DNA from: Andreesenia angusta
GTDB taxonomy: Bacteria; Bacillota; Clostridia; Tissierellales; Gottschalkiaceae
Assembly: GCA_030537835.1 (NCBI GenBank)
Contig: JAUNVB010000003.1
Span: 30,841-94,840, forward strand
Direction of reading: 5' to 3'
Length of the DNA: 64,000 nt
Numbering within the stretch: position 1 is the stretch's first letter; each line of letters starts with the position of its first letter. Under the pieces are notes generated by a model. That model ran no database searches. It saw nothing but the letters and a program-made list of their open reading frames with translations, and was not told where the DNA came from. Both the position numbers and the translations under genes were made by a program. Of the stretch, positions 19,825-28,891 are shown piece after piece.

Positions 19825-19868
19825 GGTATTAGCGTATTTTGTTTCAAATATTTTAAGGAGATGATTTT

Positions 19869-20756
19869 TTGGATCAAAAGAAATTAGAAAGAATTAAAAA
19901 TGGTAAAGGATTTATAGCAGCATTAGATCAAAGTGGTGGAAGTACTCCAAGAGCATTAAAGCTTTATGGTATCGCTGAAGATTCATATTCATCAGAAGAT
20001 GAAATGTTTGATCTTGTACATGAAATGAGAAGCAGAATAATAAAGTCAGAGGCTTTTAATTCTGATTCTATATTAGGAGCAATATTATTCGAACAAACTA
20101 TGGATAGAGATATAGATGGTGTTCCTACAGCTGATTACTTATGGGATAAAAAAGGAATTGTAGCTTTTTTAAAGGTTGATAAAGGTCTTGATGAACTTAA
20201 AAATGGAGTTCAGCTTATGAAGCCTATCCCTGAGCTTGACTCTACTCTTAAGAGAGCTTTAGAAAAAAATATATTTGGTACTAAAATGCGTTCCGTTATA
20301 AAGGAAGCTAATGAAGAAGGTATCAAAGCTATAGTTGAGCAACAATTTGAAATCGGTAAACAAATAGCTGAAGCTGGATTAATGCCAATAATAGAGCCTG
20401 AAGTAGATATAAATGCAGCTGATAAAAAAGAATGTGAAGATATTCTAAAAAGAGAAATGCAAAAAGAAATAGATAAACTACCTGAAGGTATGGAGGTTAT
20501 GCTTAAACTTACTATACCTACAGAAGCAAATCTATATAAAGAATTAATAGATAATCCTAAGATATTAAGAGTAGTTGCTCTTTCTGGTGGATATACTAGA
20601 GAAGACGCAAATAAGCTTTTAGCGAAGAACGAGGGAATGATAGCTTCTTTCTCACGTGCTTTAACTGAAGGATTGAATGTTAAGCAAACAGATGAAGAAT
20701 TCAATAAGCTATTCGATGAATCTATCCTAAGCATAGCTGAAGCTTCGAATAAATAA
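19869..20756 (+). CDS. fda: Class I fructose-bisphosphate aldolase
   Basis: A 295-residue aldolase starting at TTG behind AAGGAGATGA. It has the class I N-terminal block [22 protein letters not shown], the [14 protein letters not shown] strand, EPEVDI and the Schiff-base lysine region [20 protein letters not shown], followed by [13 protein letters not shown]. It matches the short bacterial class I aldolases such as staphylococcal Fda rather than the zinc class II enzymes. It cleaves fructose-1,6-bisphosphate in glycolysis. Single-gene unit with its own terminator, unrelated to its corrinoid neighbours. Confidence 0.95.
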   Translation: MDQKKLERIKNGKGFIAALDQSGGSTPRALKLYGIAEDSYSSEDEMFDLVHEMRSRIIKSEAFNSDSILGAILFEQTMDRDIDGVPTADYLWDKKGIVAFLKVDKGLDELKNGVQLMKPIPELDSTLKRALEKNIFGTKMRSVIKEANEEGIKAIVEQQFEIGKQIAEAGLMPIIEPEVDINAADKKECEDILKREMQKEIDKLPEGMEVMLKLTIPTEANLYKELIDNPKILRVVALSGGYTREDANKLLAKNEGMIASFSRALTEGLNVKQTDEEFNKLFDESILSIAEASNK

Positions 20757-20762
20757 AGTATT

Positions 20763-20793
20763 CCCCTGTGAGATAAGTCACAGGGGTTTTTTT
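20763..20793 (+). terminator. Terminator of the aldolase gene
   Basis: Perfect nine-bp stem CCCCTGTGA/TCACAGGGG with a six-base loop, followed by seven T on the plus strand. Confidence 0.92.
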
Positions 20794-20993
20794 ATTTAAA
20801 CTTTCATATTGTTCGTTTTTTTCTCTTATGATAGAATGAAAAAAATACTCATATTTCATTAGTCTTCTCCTATCATTTTAAGAACATAATTGTCCTTTTA
20901 TAAAAAGAAGAATTTATAATAATATGGAATATTTGAGTATTATGTGGTAAAGTCAATATAAAAAATTTATCTAATTATAATTAGGAGGTCGAA

Positions 20994-21524
20994 ATGAAAA
21001 ATAAATGGATTATATCTGCAATCGTCTTAGGCTTATCTTTTTTTATCGCAATTTACTTTGCAAAACCAATCGGTGTGAGTACTCAATTTAGTGTGCTGAG
21101 TGGAAAAGCCCATCAAATCGTTCATGATATCGTATCTGATGAACCCCTTATAGTAGAAAATGATGGGTATCACTCTATAAACGCTTATTATGATAAGAGT
21201 GATGGAAAGATTGCAAAGAATATTATGAATTTAAATAATTATGGCATATTATTTTTTATCAGTATTTTTATAGGTGCTTTTTTAGGTAAAATCTTATTGA
21301 AAAGAAATACTTCAGAATCTTATAAAAGAAAATTGAATAAGAAGAGAGTTCTTATATCTTTTATAAGTGGAGCTCTGCTTCTCTATGGAGCAAGATTTGC
21401 TGGTGGATGTACTAGTGGTCATATGATGAGTGGCATGATGCAATCCTCTGTGTCAGGATTTGTCTTTGCTTTCTTCGTATTTCTTATAGCTATACCTGTT
21501 GCTATAGGAGGTGAAGGGAAATGA
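20994..21524 (+). CDS. YeeE/YedE family transporter, N-terminal half
   Basis: A 176-residue membrane protein behind AGGAGGTCG. It has an N-terminal helix, an extracellular-looking polar stretch (about residues 25-75), then helices and the family hallmark GARFAGGCTSGHMMSGMMQ with an essential-type cysteine (about 139). This is half of a YeeE/YedE (DUF395) sulphur transporter such as the thiosulphate carrier TsuA. The second half is the next gene, four bases overlapping, so the two probably assemble as one carrier. The substrate (thiosulphate, or selenium or sulphur species) is inferred from family only. Confidence 0.88.
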   Translation: MKNKWIISAIVLGLSFFIAIYFAKPIGVSTQFSVLSGKAHQIVHDIVSDEPLIVENDGYHSINAYYDKSDGKIAKNIMNLNNYGILFFISIFIGAFLGKILLKRNTSESYKRKLNKKRVLISFISGALLLYGARFAGGCTSGHMMSGMMQSSVSGFVFAFFVFLIAIPVAIGGEGK

Positions 21525-22072
21525 TAAAACCTATTTTACTCGGATTGTTTTTTGGTTTTAGTCTATATTATGTAGGTGCAAATAATTTCCACAATATTTT
21601 AGATATGCTTCGCTTAAGAAATATGACTTTAGGAAAAATAATTTTCTTTGCTATTGGCTTTGCCGCTTTTCTGACGGGACTTACTGCTGAATTAGGCCTT
21701 TTAAATATTGACCATTTCAGTGTAAAACCAATGCATCTTGGCGTTATCTTAGGTGGATTAATCTTTGGTATAGGTTTTGGTATGATCGGCCGCTGTCCTG
21801 GAACTTGTCCTGCTGCTATAGGCTCAGGTGACCTTAGAGATGCTGTTATAGCTTTTATAGGTGGTCTATTCGGTGCATTTTTATTTTCAATTTCTTATAA
21901 AAACCTTGATAATCTAGGAATATTTCAAAAGATGGATTTTGGAAAAATATCTCTTTTTCAAATAAGTAATAAATATGACTCCATCTTTCATCTCGGTCAT
22001 TCTGGTCTTATTCTAATGGGAATAATCTTTATGATTCTGGCTTATCTCATACCTATGGAAATAAGAAAATAA
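21521..22072 (+). CDS. YeeE/YedE family transporter, C-terminal half
   Basis: A 183-residue polytopic protein with about five helices. It carries the second family motif GMIGRCPGTCPAAIGSGD (cysteines about 97 and 101) in a membrane re-entrant loop. It is translationally coupled to the first half by a four-base overlap (ATGA). Two-gene YedE systems are a known arrangement; no sulphur-carrier TusA gene lies beside it here. A strong terminator follows. Confidence 0.88.
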   Translation: MIKPILLGLFFGFSLYYVGANNFHNILDMLRLRNMTLGKIIFFAIGFAAFLTGLTAELGLLNIDHFSVKPMHLGVILGGLIFGIGFGMIGRCPGTCPAAIGSGDLRDAVIAFIGGLFGAFLFSISYKNLDNLGIFQKMDFGKISLFQISNKYDSIFHLGHSGLILMGIIFMILAYLIPMEIRK

Positions 22073-22157
22073 ATCCTTAAAGATTAAACGGTTGTATAAT
22101 TTATAGTTTATATATTTAAATATGGTATTCTTAGTAAAATATTAATATATCAAAAAT

Positions 22158-22197
22158 AAAGGACCAAGCCATTTTAGTTGCTTGGTCCTTTATTTTT
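22158..22197 (+). terminator. Terminator of the YedE operon
   Basis: Perfect 12-bp stem AAAGGACCAAGC / GCTTGGTCCTTT with a ten-base loop, then TATTTTTTCT on the plus strand. Confidence 0.92.
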
Positions 22198-22520
22198 TCT
22201 ACATTATTTTAACGAGATGATTTGACAAAGAGCTATCAATAGTAGTTGCACTCTATGTTTTTCTCATTTTCTATTCAAATATATTCTTCTCAAAAATATT
22301 CCTAATATTATAAAACCAGGTTCCTATATCTATTAGATACATATCAAACTCTATGATTAGATATGTGCAGTTTTAGTCAAAGAATTCGATAATTTTATCA
22401 TAATTTATCAAAATAGCTTCTCCTTAAGAGAATCTTTCAAGAATCAAAAGCTTCGTTTATCGATAGAATTTTTTGAATCTAATCTATCTATCAAAGAAAT
22501 ATTCGTAAATAAAAGATCTT
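22198..22520. other. Intergenic stretch with nothing recognised
   Basis: About 320 bp of AT-rich sequence between the YedE terminator and the end of the zinc-ribbon gene. Short inverted repeats are present (for example ATAAAAGATCTTTTAT near 22508-22523, which may weakly end the cobalamin operon). There is a 30-codon open stretch on the minus strand without a start context. I see no RNA gene, promoter or protein family. Confidence 0.5.
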
Positions 22521-22823
22521 TTATTTTTTATATTTGTAATTTCTTAATACCTGAGTGTTTATCTGTCCTCTAACAATCCAAAATGTATCTTTATTTTTAT
22601 ATTTTCCCCTATTCCCTAAAATATTATCGCATTTGTGACAAATCAAATGTCCCGGAATATTTTTTATATCATTCTGAGCTTCAATAATTCTATGAAATTG
22701 CATTTTAATCAAATTCCCTTTTCCAGCTTTTTGATAAATAGCAATTGGAGTTTTACATTTAGCACATGAAATCTCTAGAGCATACCAATTCTTAACCTTC
22801 TTTATTGGAAATTTATATCTCAT
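22521..22823 (-). CDS. Small zinc-ribbon protein of unknown function
   Basis: A 100-residue basic protein with two CxxC pairs (SCAKCKTP at about 19-24 and ICHKCDN at about 61-66) that should bind one zinc. The C-terminal part (GKYKNKDTFWIVRGQINTQVLRNYKYKK) is lysine-rich. I do not recognise a named family. Its ATG overlaps the stop of the choloylglycine-hydrolase-family gene, so it is translated with it and is the last gene of the long cobalamin transcription unit. Confidence 0.7.
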   Translation of the reverse strand: MRYKFPIKKVKNWYALEISCAKCKTPIAIYQKAGKGNLIKMQFHRIIEAQNDIKNIPGHLICHKCDNILGNRGKYKNKDTFWIVRGQINTQVLRNYKYKK

Positions 22824-23815
22824 TATATATCCCCTGTATTTATTTTTTCAAATTCAAAATCTTTCTTAAAGGGAAACTTCTGTACTCCTTTTTCATCTTC
22901 AATTTCTTTAATATCTAATTTCTGTATATTAGGATTATCATAAGTCTTTAAATAGTATATGAATTCATCCATATTACAGACTACAGAATAAGTGGTCTCA
23001 TCAAATCTCCCTAAAGATTCTAGTTTTTCATCTACTTCAATTTCTCCTCTTAGCATTGATACTTTATCTAAAATCCTAAAAATTTGAACAATATTTGAAT
23101 TCTCATCTTTTTCATTCACAGAATTATATTTTAGAAAAGCTGCGCGAACAAATCTACTCATAGGTGTTGAATCACCTGGTAGCCCAAAAGCTCCTAATCC
23201 TTGTCCATATGAAGAAAACTCCACCTCTCCGAAGTATTGTCCTGGATTTTTTCTTCTAAGATGCGAGTAGTTTTGAAGATTAGTCATTTGAGCTTTGAAA
23301 TCCGGACTATTAGTCAATACACCTATTGGATTGTCATATACATTTAGCCCATTAATATCAGGCTCAATAACTATAGATTCATCTCCTTTAGCTACTATAA
23401 AATGAATATGTCCTCTAATTCGTCCTTTTAAACCACTTAGATTAAATATATCCTTTAAATAAATTTTTTCTAAATCTCTTTTTATTTCGTCTAAAGAACC
23501 ATATTGAGATAGTATATAGGCTATAAATTGATCTATAGTAAGTTTCACTTCAGAATCTCTATATTCTTTCATCTCACTATATCCTTCAAAATTAAGAAGA
23601 GCCATTGATATGCCTTTTTCATTGATTGCATCAAAAAAGGCTGGTTGCGCATCATTAAGAACTCCTATTCCAAATACAAAATATTTATTATTCCTTTCCC
23701 AAGAATATTTATATTCCTTAGGAATATATAAAAAACTCTCTCCAAACCTTGTATTTATATCCATATTTCTACCAAAATAATTATTTCCATTTTTATAAGT
23801 AAAGAAAGTACACAT
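22823..23815 (-). CDS. Choloylglycine hydrolase / linear amide C-N hydrolase family protein
   Basis: A 330-residue Ntn-hydrolase of the bile salt hydrolase and penicillin V acylase family. It begins MCTFFTYKNGNNYFGRNMDI: the second-position Cys becomes the N-terminal nucleophile after Met removal, and the GRNMD block is conserved. Other blocks are DAINEKGISMALLNFEGY, GVLTNSPDF (Asn region) and GLGAFGLPGDSTPMSRFVRAAFL. The family cleaves unstrained amides such as conjugated bile salts, penicillin V or acyl-homoserine lactones; the substrate is not predictable here. It is cytoplasmic (no signal peptide). It lies downstream of cbiG and a DUF202 gene in the same direction. Confidence 0.9.
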   Translation of the reverse strand: MCTFFTYKNGNNYFGRNMDINTRFGESFLYIPKEYKYSWERNNKYFVFGIGVLNDAQPAFFDAINEKGISMALLNFEGYSEMKEYRDSEVKLTIDQFIAYILSQYGSLDEIKRDLEKIYLKDIFNLSGLKGRIRGHIHFIVAKGDESIVIEPDINGLNVYDNPIGVLTNSPDFKAQMTNLQNYSHLRRKNPGQYFGEVEFSSYGQGLGAFGLPGDSTPMSRFVRAAFLKYNSVNEKDENSNIVQIFRILDKVSMLRGEIEVDEKLESLGRFDETTYSVVCNMDEFIYYLKTYDNPNIQKLDIKEIEDEKGVQKFPFKKDFEFEKINTGDI

Positions 23816-23839
23816 AATATATCACTCCTTAGATATTTA

Positions 23840-24163
23840 CTATACTTTTTTTCTATTAAGTCTTATCAATTTTTCAAATTCCGAAGTAGTTTTTCTAACT
23901 ATAATATATCTTCTAATTCCTTGAACTAAGGCAAATACCGAAAATATCATAGCTGATATACCTATATAATACAATAGTTTTGATTCATTAAATAATTTTA
24001 ACAGTCCTATTCCACTTCCTAATATTCCGATGAAAGTTCTGATATAAGATAAGGCCGTTCTTTCATTGGCTAATATAGTTCTTTCTATAGACAAAATATC
24101 ATTCATTTTTAAATTAGACTTAAAATTTTCTGTTTTTCTTAAAATTAATTCTTCCTTATCCAT
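23840..24163 (-). CDS. DUF202 family membrane protein
   Basis: About 107 residues. ATG 24163 is preferred over the GTG two codons upstream because of the AAAGGAAAGG spacing. It has the DUF202 (YidH-like) signature SIERTILANERTALSYIRTFIGILGSGIGLLK, followed by two further hydrophobic stretches, about three helices in all. The function is unknown. It begins only 20 bp after the cbiG stop, so it is probably co-transcribed with the cobalamin operon. Confidence 0.85.
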   Translation of the reverse strand: MDKEELILRKTENFKSNLKMNDILSIERTILANERTALSYIRTFIGILGSGIGLLKLFNESKLLYYIGISAMIFSVFALVQGIRRYIIVRKTTSEFEKLIRLNRKKV

Positions 24164-24183
24164 AAACACCTTTCCTTTATATA

Positions 24184-25236
24184 TTAAATCTTTCTACCTA
24201 TGGTTACAGTCATGCCTTCTCTTTTCTCTATATCTACTATTATATTTCTGCTCATCTTATAAGCTGCGGTCTGAGAAACAGAACTCACTCCAACAGTTTT
24301 TTTTACGAATTCACTTCCAGGAAATAAATCTTCAAATTCTAATAATGCTTCTTTAGAAAAAACTCTGTACTCAGCATTTAGAAACTCAGCTAATTCTATA
24401 ATACCGAATTCATCTTCTTTAATATCTATACTCCCTATAGCTTTAACCGCTCTTAAAGATAGATTATTTCTTTCAAAAATTTCGGATACAAAATCTCTGA
24501 TTTGATAGACGGAAGTATTTCTTCTACATCCAATACCTATATAAAGCTCCTTTGGAATTAGTACACAGATATTTTCTTTCAATTTATAGGGTATATGAAT
24601 AGATAATTTATCCTTAATATTCATATAACTACTTATCGCTATTATTCCCTCTATATTATTATCAATAAAAAAATCATAATTCATATCAGATGTATTCATA
24701 AAAAACTTATTATCATAGTTTAAATCTTCACTTTCATCAGATATTATTGCAATATTTTTTCCTTCTACCATTAACTGAGTCAATTTCTTAGCATCCTCCA
24801 TAGACTCAATTTCATATTGATTTCTAATGGCAAAAATATCTACAGCATCTATATTTCTTCCATCAGAAGCAGTAGTAATAATAGATTTCGATCCAATCAT
24901 TTCAGACACAGTTTCACATAGTCTATTTGCGCCGCCTATATGTCCAGATAATAATGATATCGTATACCTTCCTAGATCATCTATTACTATTACAGCAGGA
25001 TCTGTTAATTTTGAATCTATATAAGGTGCTATAAGGCGTATAGCAATTCCTGTAGAAGATATGAATATCAATCCGTCATAAGATTTAAATATCTCTTCCA
25101 TATTATCGCTTATCTTGCCATTAACAGTCTCTTTATTCTTTAAATCAGAATTAATGCCAATATTTTCAAAACATTTCTTTATATCCTCTGCTATCTTCTT
25201 ACCCGCGCTCGTAAAAGATATTATTGCTAATCTCAT
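24184..25236 (-). CDS. cbiG: Cobalt-precorrin-5A hydrolase
   Basis: A 350-residue CbiG. The N-terminal domain begins MRLAIISFTSAGKKIAEDI and continues with YDGLIFISSTGIAIRLIAPYIDSKLTDPAVIVIDD and SLLSGHIGGANRL, a strongly conserved CbiG block. The C-terminal domain has LYIGIGCRRNTS and the late SVSQTAAYKMS. It opens the lactone ring and releases acetaldehyde from cobalt-precorrin-5A, the diagnostic step of the anaerobic pathway. It adjoins cbiF without a gap. Confidence 0.96.
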   Translation of the reverse strand: MRLAIISFTSAGKKIAEDIKKCFENIGINSDLKNKETVNGKISDNMEEIFKSYDGLIFISSTGIAIRLIAPYIDSKLTDPAVIVIDDLGRYTISLLSGHIGGANRLCETVSEMIGSKSIITTASDGRNIDAVDIFAIRNQYEIESMEDAKKLTQLMVEGKNIAIISDESEDLNYDNKFFMNTSDMNYDFFIDNNIEGIIAISSYMNIKDKLSIHIPYKLKENICVLIPKELYIGIGCRRNTSVYQIRDFVSEIFERNNLSLRAVKAIGSIDIKEDEFGIIELAEFLNAEYRVFSKEALLEFEDLFPGSEFVKKTVGVSSVSQTAAYKMSRNIIVDIEKREGMTVTIGRKI

Positions 25237-26000
25237 TATTTTTCCGCCTTTCTAAAGCCATGTGAAAACTCAGGATCATAGAGAAGTGATCTATCGTATT
25301 CGCCTTCTAAGAATTTTCCAACTAGAATCTGAGCAAAATTCTTTATCCCTTCTTTTTCAACCTTCTCTACAATATTATTTAATTTACCCTTTATAATCTT
25401 TTGATCCGGCCAAGTCGCCTTATATATAATAGCTATATCAATATCGTCAGAACCATAACCTCTTATTAGCTTTTCAACTACTCTATCTAAGCTCCCAACT
25501 GATAAGAATATAGCCATAGAAGCTTTATGTCTAGCTAACTTTTCTATATCCTCTTCTTCTGGTACAGGGGTTCTTCCTTCTATCCTAGTTATAATAACTG
25601 TCTGAGTTAGATTAGGTATTGTGAATTCTTTTTTTACAACAGAACAAGCCGCAGTAAATGAGCTAACCCCTGGAATGACTTCATAATCTATATCATTCTT
25701 GTCTAAAATATCCATCTGCTCCTTAATAGCACCATAAATAGATGGATCTCCAGTATGAAGTCTTACCACCATTTTACCTTCTTTTATACCATTAATAGAT
25801 AAATTCATTACCTCTTCAAGCGTCATATCAGCAGAGCTATACTTTTCACAGTCTGATTTGCAAAAATCTAAATGCCCAGAAGAAACTAAAGAGCCCGTAA
25901 ATATTACTATATCGGCAGATTCTAATAGTCTTCTTCCTTTTATCGTTATTAAATCCAGATCTCCAGGTCCTGCACCTACAAAATAGAACAAAGAACTCAC
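25236..26000 (-). CDS. cbiF: Cobalt-precorrin-4 C11-methyltransferase
   Basis: A 254-residue CbiF/CobM. SAM-methylase fold: LFYFVGAGPGDLDLITIKG, VIFTGSLVSSGHLDFC (a CbiF-specific SLV block), VRLHTGDPSIYGAIKEQMDIL, EVIPGVSSFTAACSVVKKEFTIP, and the late VYKATWPDQ-like region. It methylates C11 of cobalt-precorrin-4. The 4-bp overlap with cbiL and direct abutment with cbiG indicate one operon. Confidence 0.96.
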   Translation of the reverse strand: MSSLFYFVGAGPGDLDLITIKGRRLLESADIVIFTGSLVSSGHLDFCKSDCEKYSSADMTLEEVMNLSINGIKEGKMVVRLHTGDPSIYGAIKEQMDILDKNDIDYEVIPGVSSFTAACSVVKKEFTIPNLTQTVIITRIEGRTPVPEEEDIEKLARHKASMAIFLSVGSLDRVVEKLIRGYGSDDIDIAIIYKATWPDQKIIKGKLNNIVEKVEKEGIKNFAQILVGKFLEGEYDRSLLYDPEFSHGFRKAEK

Positions 26001-26647
26001 TTCCTTCCAATTATTATAGACATATAATCATCTATCTTTAGCATTTCATCGATATCAGATATTATCTCTTCATCTATATGACTAACTCTTTTAATTAAAT
26101 AAAATTTAAACTTCTTTTCTCTTAAAATCTCAATAATCTCTTTTTTTCTTCTATTACATTTAAATATACATACAGTCTCAACTTCATCTAATACAGCCTT
26201 AGGAGGAATACTATCTGTTATATATATAGACTCACTCTTAATTGCTAAAGGAATATTCAGTCTAGAAGCTGAAGCTGAGTAAGCATTTATTCCAGGAATA
26301 GTTTCAACCTTTATACCAAGAGTTTTTAGTTCTCTATATAGATATATATAAGTACTATAAGTCATCGGATCACCAAGTGTTATAAATGCAGCATTACCTT
26401 TTAACAGCTTCTCCTCAATATCTTTTGCAGCTTCTCTATATCTATTAGAATTATCCTCGCCCATAGGAAATTCTAATTCTATAATCTCTCTATCTTTTAT
26501 ATATTCTGATACTATATTCTTGGCCATAGAATTATCCTTACTCTTAGGTATGAATAAGTATTCTGCTTCTTTTAAAATTCTTATAGCCTTTAAAGTTAAA
26601 AGTTCAGGATCACCTGGTCCAACCCCTATTCCATAGAATCTATTCAT
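25997..26647 (-). CDS. cbiL: Cobalt-precorrin-2 C20-methyltransferase
   Basis: A 216-residue CbiL/CobI. It has FYGIGVGPGDPELLTLKAIRIL, the CbiL-type EYLFIPKSKDNSMAKNIV segment, AFITLGDPMTYSTYIYLYREL and ETIPGINAYSASASRLNIPLA. It adds the C20 methyl to cobalt-precorrin-2 directly after cobalt insertion by CbiX. It abuts cbiT with a one-base overlap. Confidence 0.96.
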   Translation of the reverse strand: MNRFYGIGVGPGDPELLTLKAIRILKEAEYLFIPKSKDNSMAKNIVSEYIKDREIIELEFPMGEDNSNRYREAAKDIEEKLLKGNAAFITLGDPMTYSTYIYLYRELKTLGIKVETIPGINAYSASASRLNIPLAIKSESIYITDSIPPKAVLDEVETVCIFKCNRRKKEIIEILREKKFKFYLIKRVSHIDEEIISDIDEMLKIDDYMSIIIGRK

Positions 26648-27192
26648 TATAATTCCCCCCTAACTATGAATATGGGGTTCTCAGCTAATAACATCTCGGC
26701 TTTAGTCCTGACTCTACTAGATTGGATTAAAGATATGTCAATCTTTTTTAAATTCTGCTTTTTTAATATATTGGTAAATAGATTTAAATTCTTTAAAGTT
26801 ATAAAAGTTCCCAATATAATTCCACCTTCCTCAATTAGAGGAAGAACTTTCTTTAAAATTCCTTCCATCTGTTTTCCACTACCACCTATGAAAACCTTAT
26901 CATATTTCCTATCTGGAATTATATCAGGAGCTTCTCCTTCTAATATCTCAATATCTACAGAATGCTTCTCTGAATTTTTCTTTATCAACTCTATTCCTTC
27001 TCTTTCTCTTTCAATCGATACCACTTTAGCTCCTAACTTTGCAGCTTGAATCGAAATAGAGCCAGTACCTGCTCCTATATCTAAAAGTTCATCACCAATT
27101 TGTATATTCATATTAGCCATTATAAGAGCCCTTATCTCGAATTTAGTCATAGGAATCTCACCTCTAATGAACTGTTCATCTCTAATCCACAT
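26647..27192 (-). CDS. cbiT: Cobalt-precorrin-6B C15-methyltransferase (decarboxylating)
   Basis: About 181 residues starting at ATG 27192 (MWIRDEQFIRGEIPMTKFEIRAL, a typical CbiT opening). A class I SAM fold follows: LLDIGAGTGSISIQAA, VVSIERERE and KYDKVFIGGSGKQMEGIL. It methylates C15 and decarboxylates the acetate side chain at C12, while the partner CbiE methylates C5. The 5' end overlaps the end of cbiE by 11 bp. Confidence 0.95.
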   Translation of the reverse strand: MWIRDEQFIRGEIPMTKFEIRALIMANMNIQIGDELLDIGAGTGSISIQAAKLGAKVVSIEREREGIELIKKNSEKHSVDIEILEGEAPDIIPDRKYDKVFIGGSGKQMEGILKKVLPLIEEGGIILGTFITLKNLNLFTNILKKQNLKKIDISLIQSSRVRTKAEMLLAENPIFIVRGEL

Positions 27193-27790
27193 CAATATCC
27201 ACCACCACTACAGAAAGATTAAACAAACCAAATCTATCTCCAATATTTTTCTCTTCGATTAATTCATCTTCATATGATAAATTCGCTCCTATAGTCATCT
27301 TACCTCTAAACTCTCTATCAAATAATCCCTTAGATATCGAATCTACAGTATTTATCTTATCCGTCAATAGAAAATAAGATCTGCCTTTTTCAAATCTTGA
27401 GAAATCTATATCTCTACCGTGAAAACTCATAGAAATTATATCATTATAGTTTCTTTTCAATCTACTCATCATATATTGAAGTGATGAAATTCCGGTTATT
27501 ACTCTATCTATACTTATATTATTTCTTATTAAATAATCATTTATGCCGTAATAGCAGGGATCTCCAGAAGCTAAAATTACAATCTTTTTCTCATTTTCTT
27601 CTTCTAAAAATCTCTTTATATCTTCTATCTTCCTCACTATTTTTATATCTTCTCTCAAATCTGATATAGAGTTTGCAACTCTACCAAAGGATATTATTAT
27701 ATCTGCTCTGATAATAGTATCCATTGCTTCTTCTGTAAGATATTTTAAATCGCCAGGCCCAATGCCAACTAATTCTATGCAATTACTCAA
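27182..27790 (-). CDS. cbiE: Cobalt-precorrin-7 C5-methyltransferase
   Basis: About 202 residues. A frame is open to 27835, but TTG 27790 (MSNCIELVGIGPGDLKYLT) is better: it follows a TTGAGGTGG ribosome site and avoids running into cbiD. Tetrapyrrole-methylase fold with the LVGIGPGD loop, VILASGDPCYYGINDYLI, the ITGISSLQYMMSRL block and SFHGRD, seen in CbiE. It methylates C5 and acts with CbiT. The ribosome site is complementary over seven bases to the ACCUCAA boxes of the small RNAs at 33343-38368. Confidence 0.93.
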   Translation of the reverse strand: MSNCIELVGIGPGDLKYLTEEAMDTIIRADIIISFGRVANSISDLREDIKIVRKIEDIKRFLEEENEKKIVILASGDPCYYGINDYLIRNNISIDRVITGISSLQYMMSRLKRNYNDIISMSFHGRDIDFSRFEKGRSYFLLTDKINTVDSISKGLFDREFRGKMTIGANLSYEDELIEEKNIGDRFGLFNLSVVVVDIDVD

Positions 27791-27818
27791 AATTACATTC
27801 CACCTCAATCCATATAGA

Positions 27819-28889
27819 TTAAGAGATGACGCCATATTCCATAGAGTATATTATCACTTCAATATCATAATCTTCATCCTTCATATATGTTTTAACTCTT
27901 TTTATACAGCCATCTCTCATATCCTCTATTAAATCCATCTTATCCTCAGATTTTAAATACTTAATAACCTCTTCGGAAGTTCTAAATTTCTTTATATCAT
28001 TTATGGCTTTAAAATCTCCTCTAAGACCTAGATAGTATATAAATGCTTCTATTCTCATATCACATATTTTAGAATGAGTATTAAATGCTCCTAAAGATAG
28101 TTTTGAGAATTTCCCAATATGACCTAATAATATTATCTTATCTATACCCTTCATCTGACAGTAGAGAACCGACTCACCTACAAAATTAGCTATTTGAACA
28201 CCTTTCAAATCAGGAAAGAGTTCATTGCCCAATTTTTCTCCATAATTCCCAGGATATAGAACTATACTATTTCTTTTATCCGATACTATATTATCTATCT
28301 CCATAAAAATACATTTTTTAAACGCATCTTCACTCATAGGCTCAACTATCCCAGTCGTCCCTATTATAGATATGCCATCTAATATTCCTATATTCTGATT
28401 AAAAGTCTTCTTTCCTATTTCTCTACCTTTAGGAACTATTATCTCTATATCATATCCTGAATTTGATATAGATTTTATTTCTGATTCTATCATCTTTCTA
28501 GGTGCAGGATTTATAGCTGCATCTCCAGACTTTCCCCAGAATCCATCTATAGTAATTCTTCCTACACCTTCTCCACCATCTATATTTATATTATTGTCAA
28601 TACGTCTTTTTGCTTTTGCTATTATCTCTAGTCCATCTGTAATATCCGGATCGTCTCCTGCATCTTTTTTAACAGCCGCAATTGCATGATTTCCAGTCTT
28701 TTCAGTCCATTCAATATCTATCTTCAACTCTATCCCTTTAGGAGTGTCAATACTTATGAAATCTGTGTCAAGTCTTCCTTCTAATAACAGAACTGCTGCT
28801 TTAGAAGCAGCAGTTGCACAACTACCAGTAGTATATCCACATCTCAATTTCTTTCCGTCTTTAACTATATACAGATCTAATTCTCTCAT
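27819..28889 (-). CDS. cbiD: Cobalt-precorrin-5B C1-methyltransferase
   Basis: A 356-residue CbiD, unique to the anaerobic pathway. It shows LRCGYTTGSCATAASKAAVLLL at the start, DDPDITDGLEI, GEGVGRITIDGFWGKSGDAAINPAPRKMI, SIIGTTGIVEPMSEDAF and the late LLGHIGKFSKLSLGAFNTHSKICDMRIE block. It methylates C1 of cobalt-precorrin-5B. Its start lies next to the end of cbiC (2 bp). Confidence 0.97.
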   Translation of the reverse strand: MRELDLYIVKDGKKLRCGYTTGSCATAASKAAVLLLEGRLDTDFISIDTPKGIELKIDIEWTEKTGNHAIAAVKKDAGDDPDITDGLEIIAKAKRRIDNNINIDGGEGVGRITIDGFWGKSGDAAINPAPRKMIESEIKSISNSGYDIEIIVPKGREIGKKTFNQNIGILDGISIIGTTGIVEPMSEDAFKKCIFMEIDNIVSDKRNSIVLYPGNYGEKLGNELFPDLKGVQIANFVGESVLYCQMKGIDKIILLGHIGKFSKLSLGAFNTHSKICDMRIEAFIYYLGLRGDFKAINDIKKFRTSEEVIKYLKSEDKMDLIEDMRDGCIKRVKTYMKDEDYDIEVIIYSMEYGVIS

Positions 28890-28891
28890 TT

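Noticed and set aside
19691..19868. Cobalamin riboswitch ahead of the cbiH-hemL operon
   Set aside because: The gap is too short and there is no B12 box; only an AT palindrome near 19738-19755.
22230..22380. Degenerate transposase or gene remnant on the minus strand
   Set aside because: Only about 30 codons are open, with no motif that matches a known transposase and no terminal repeats.
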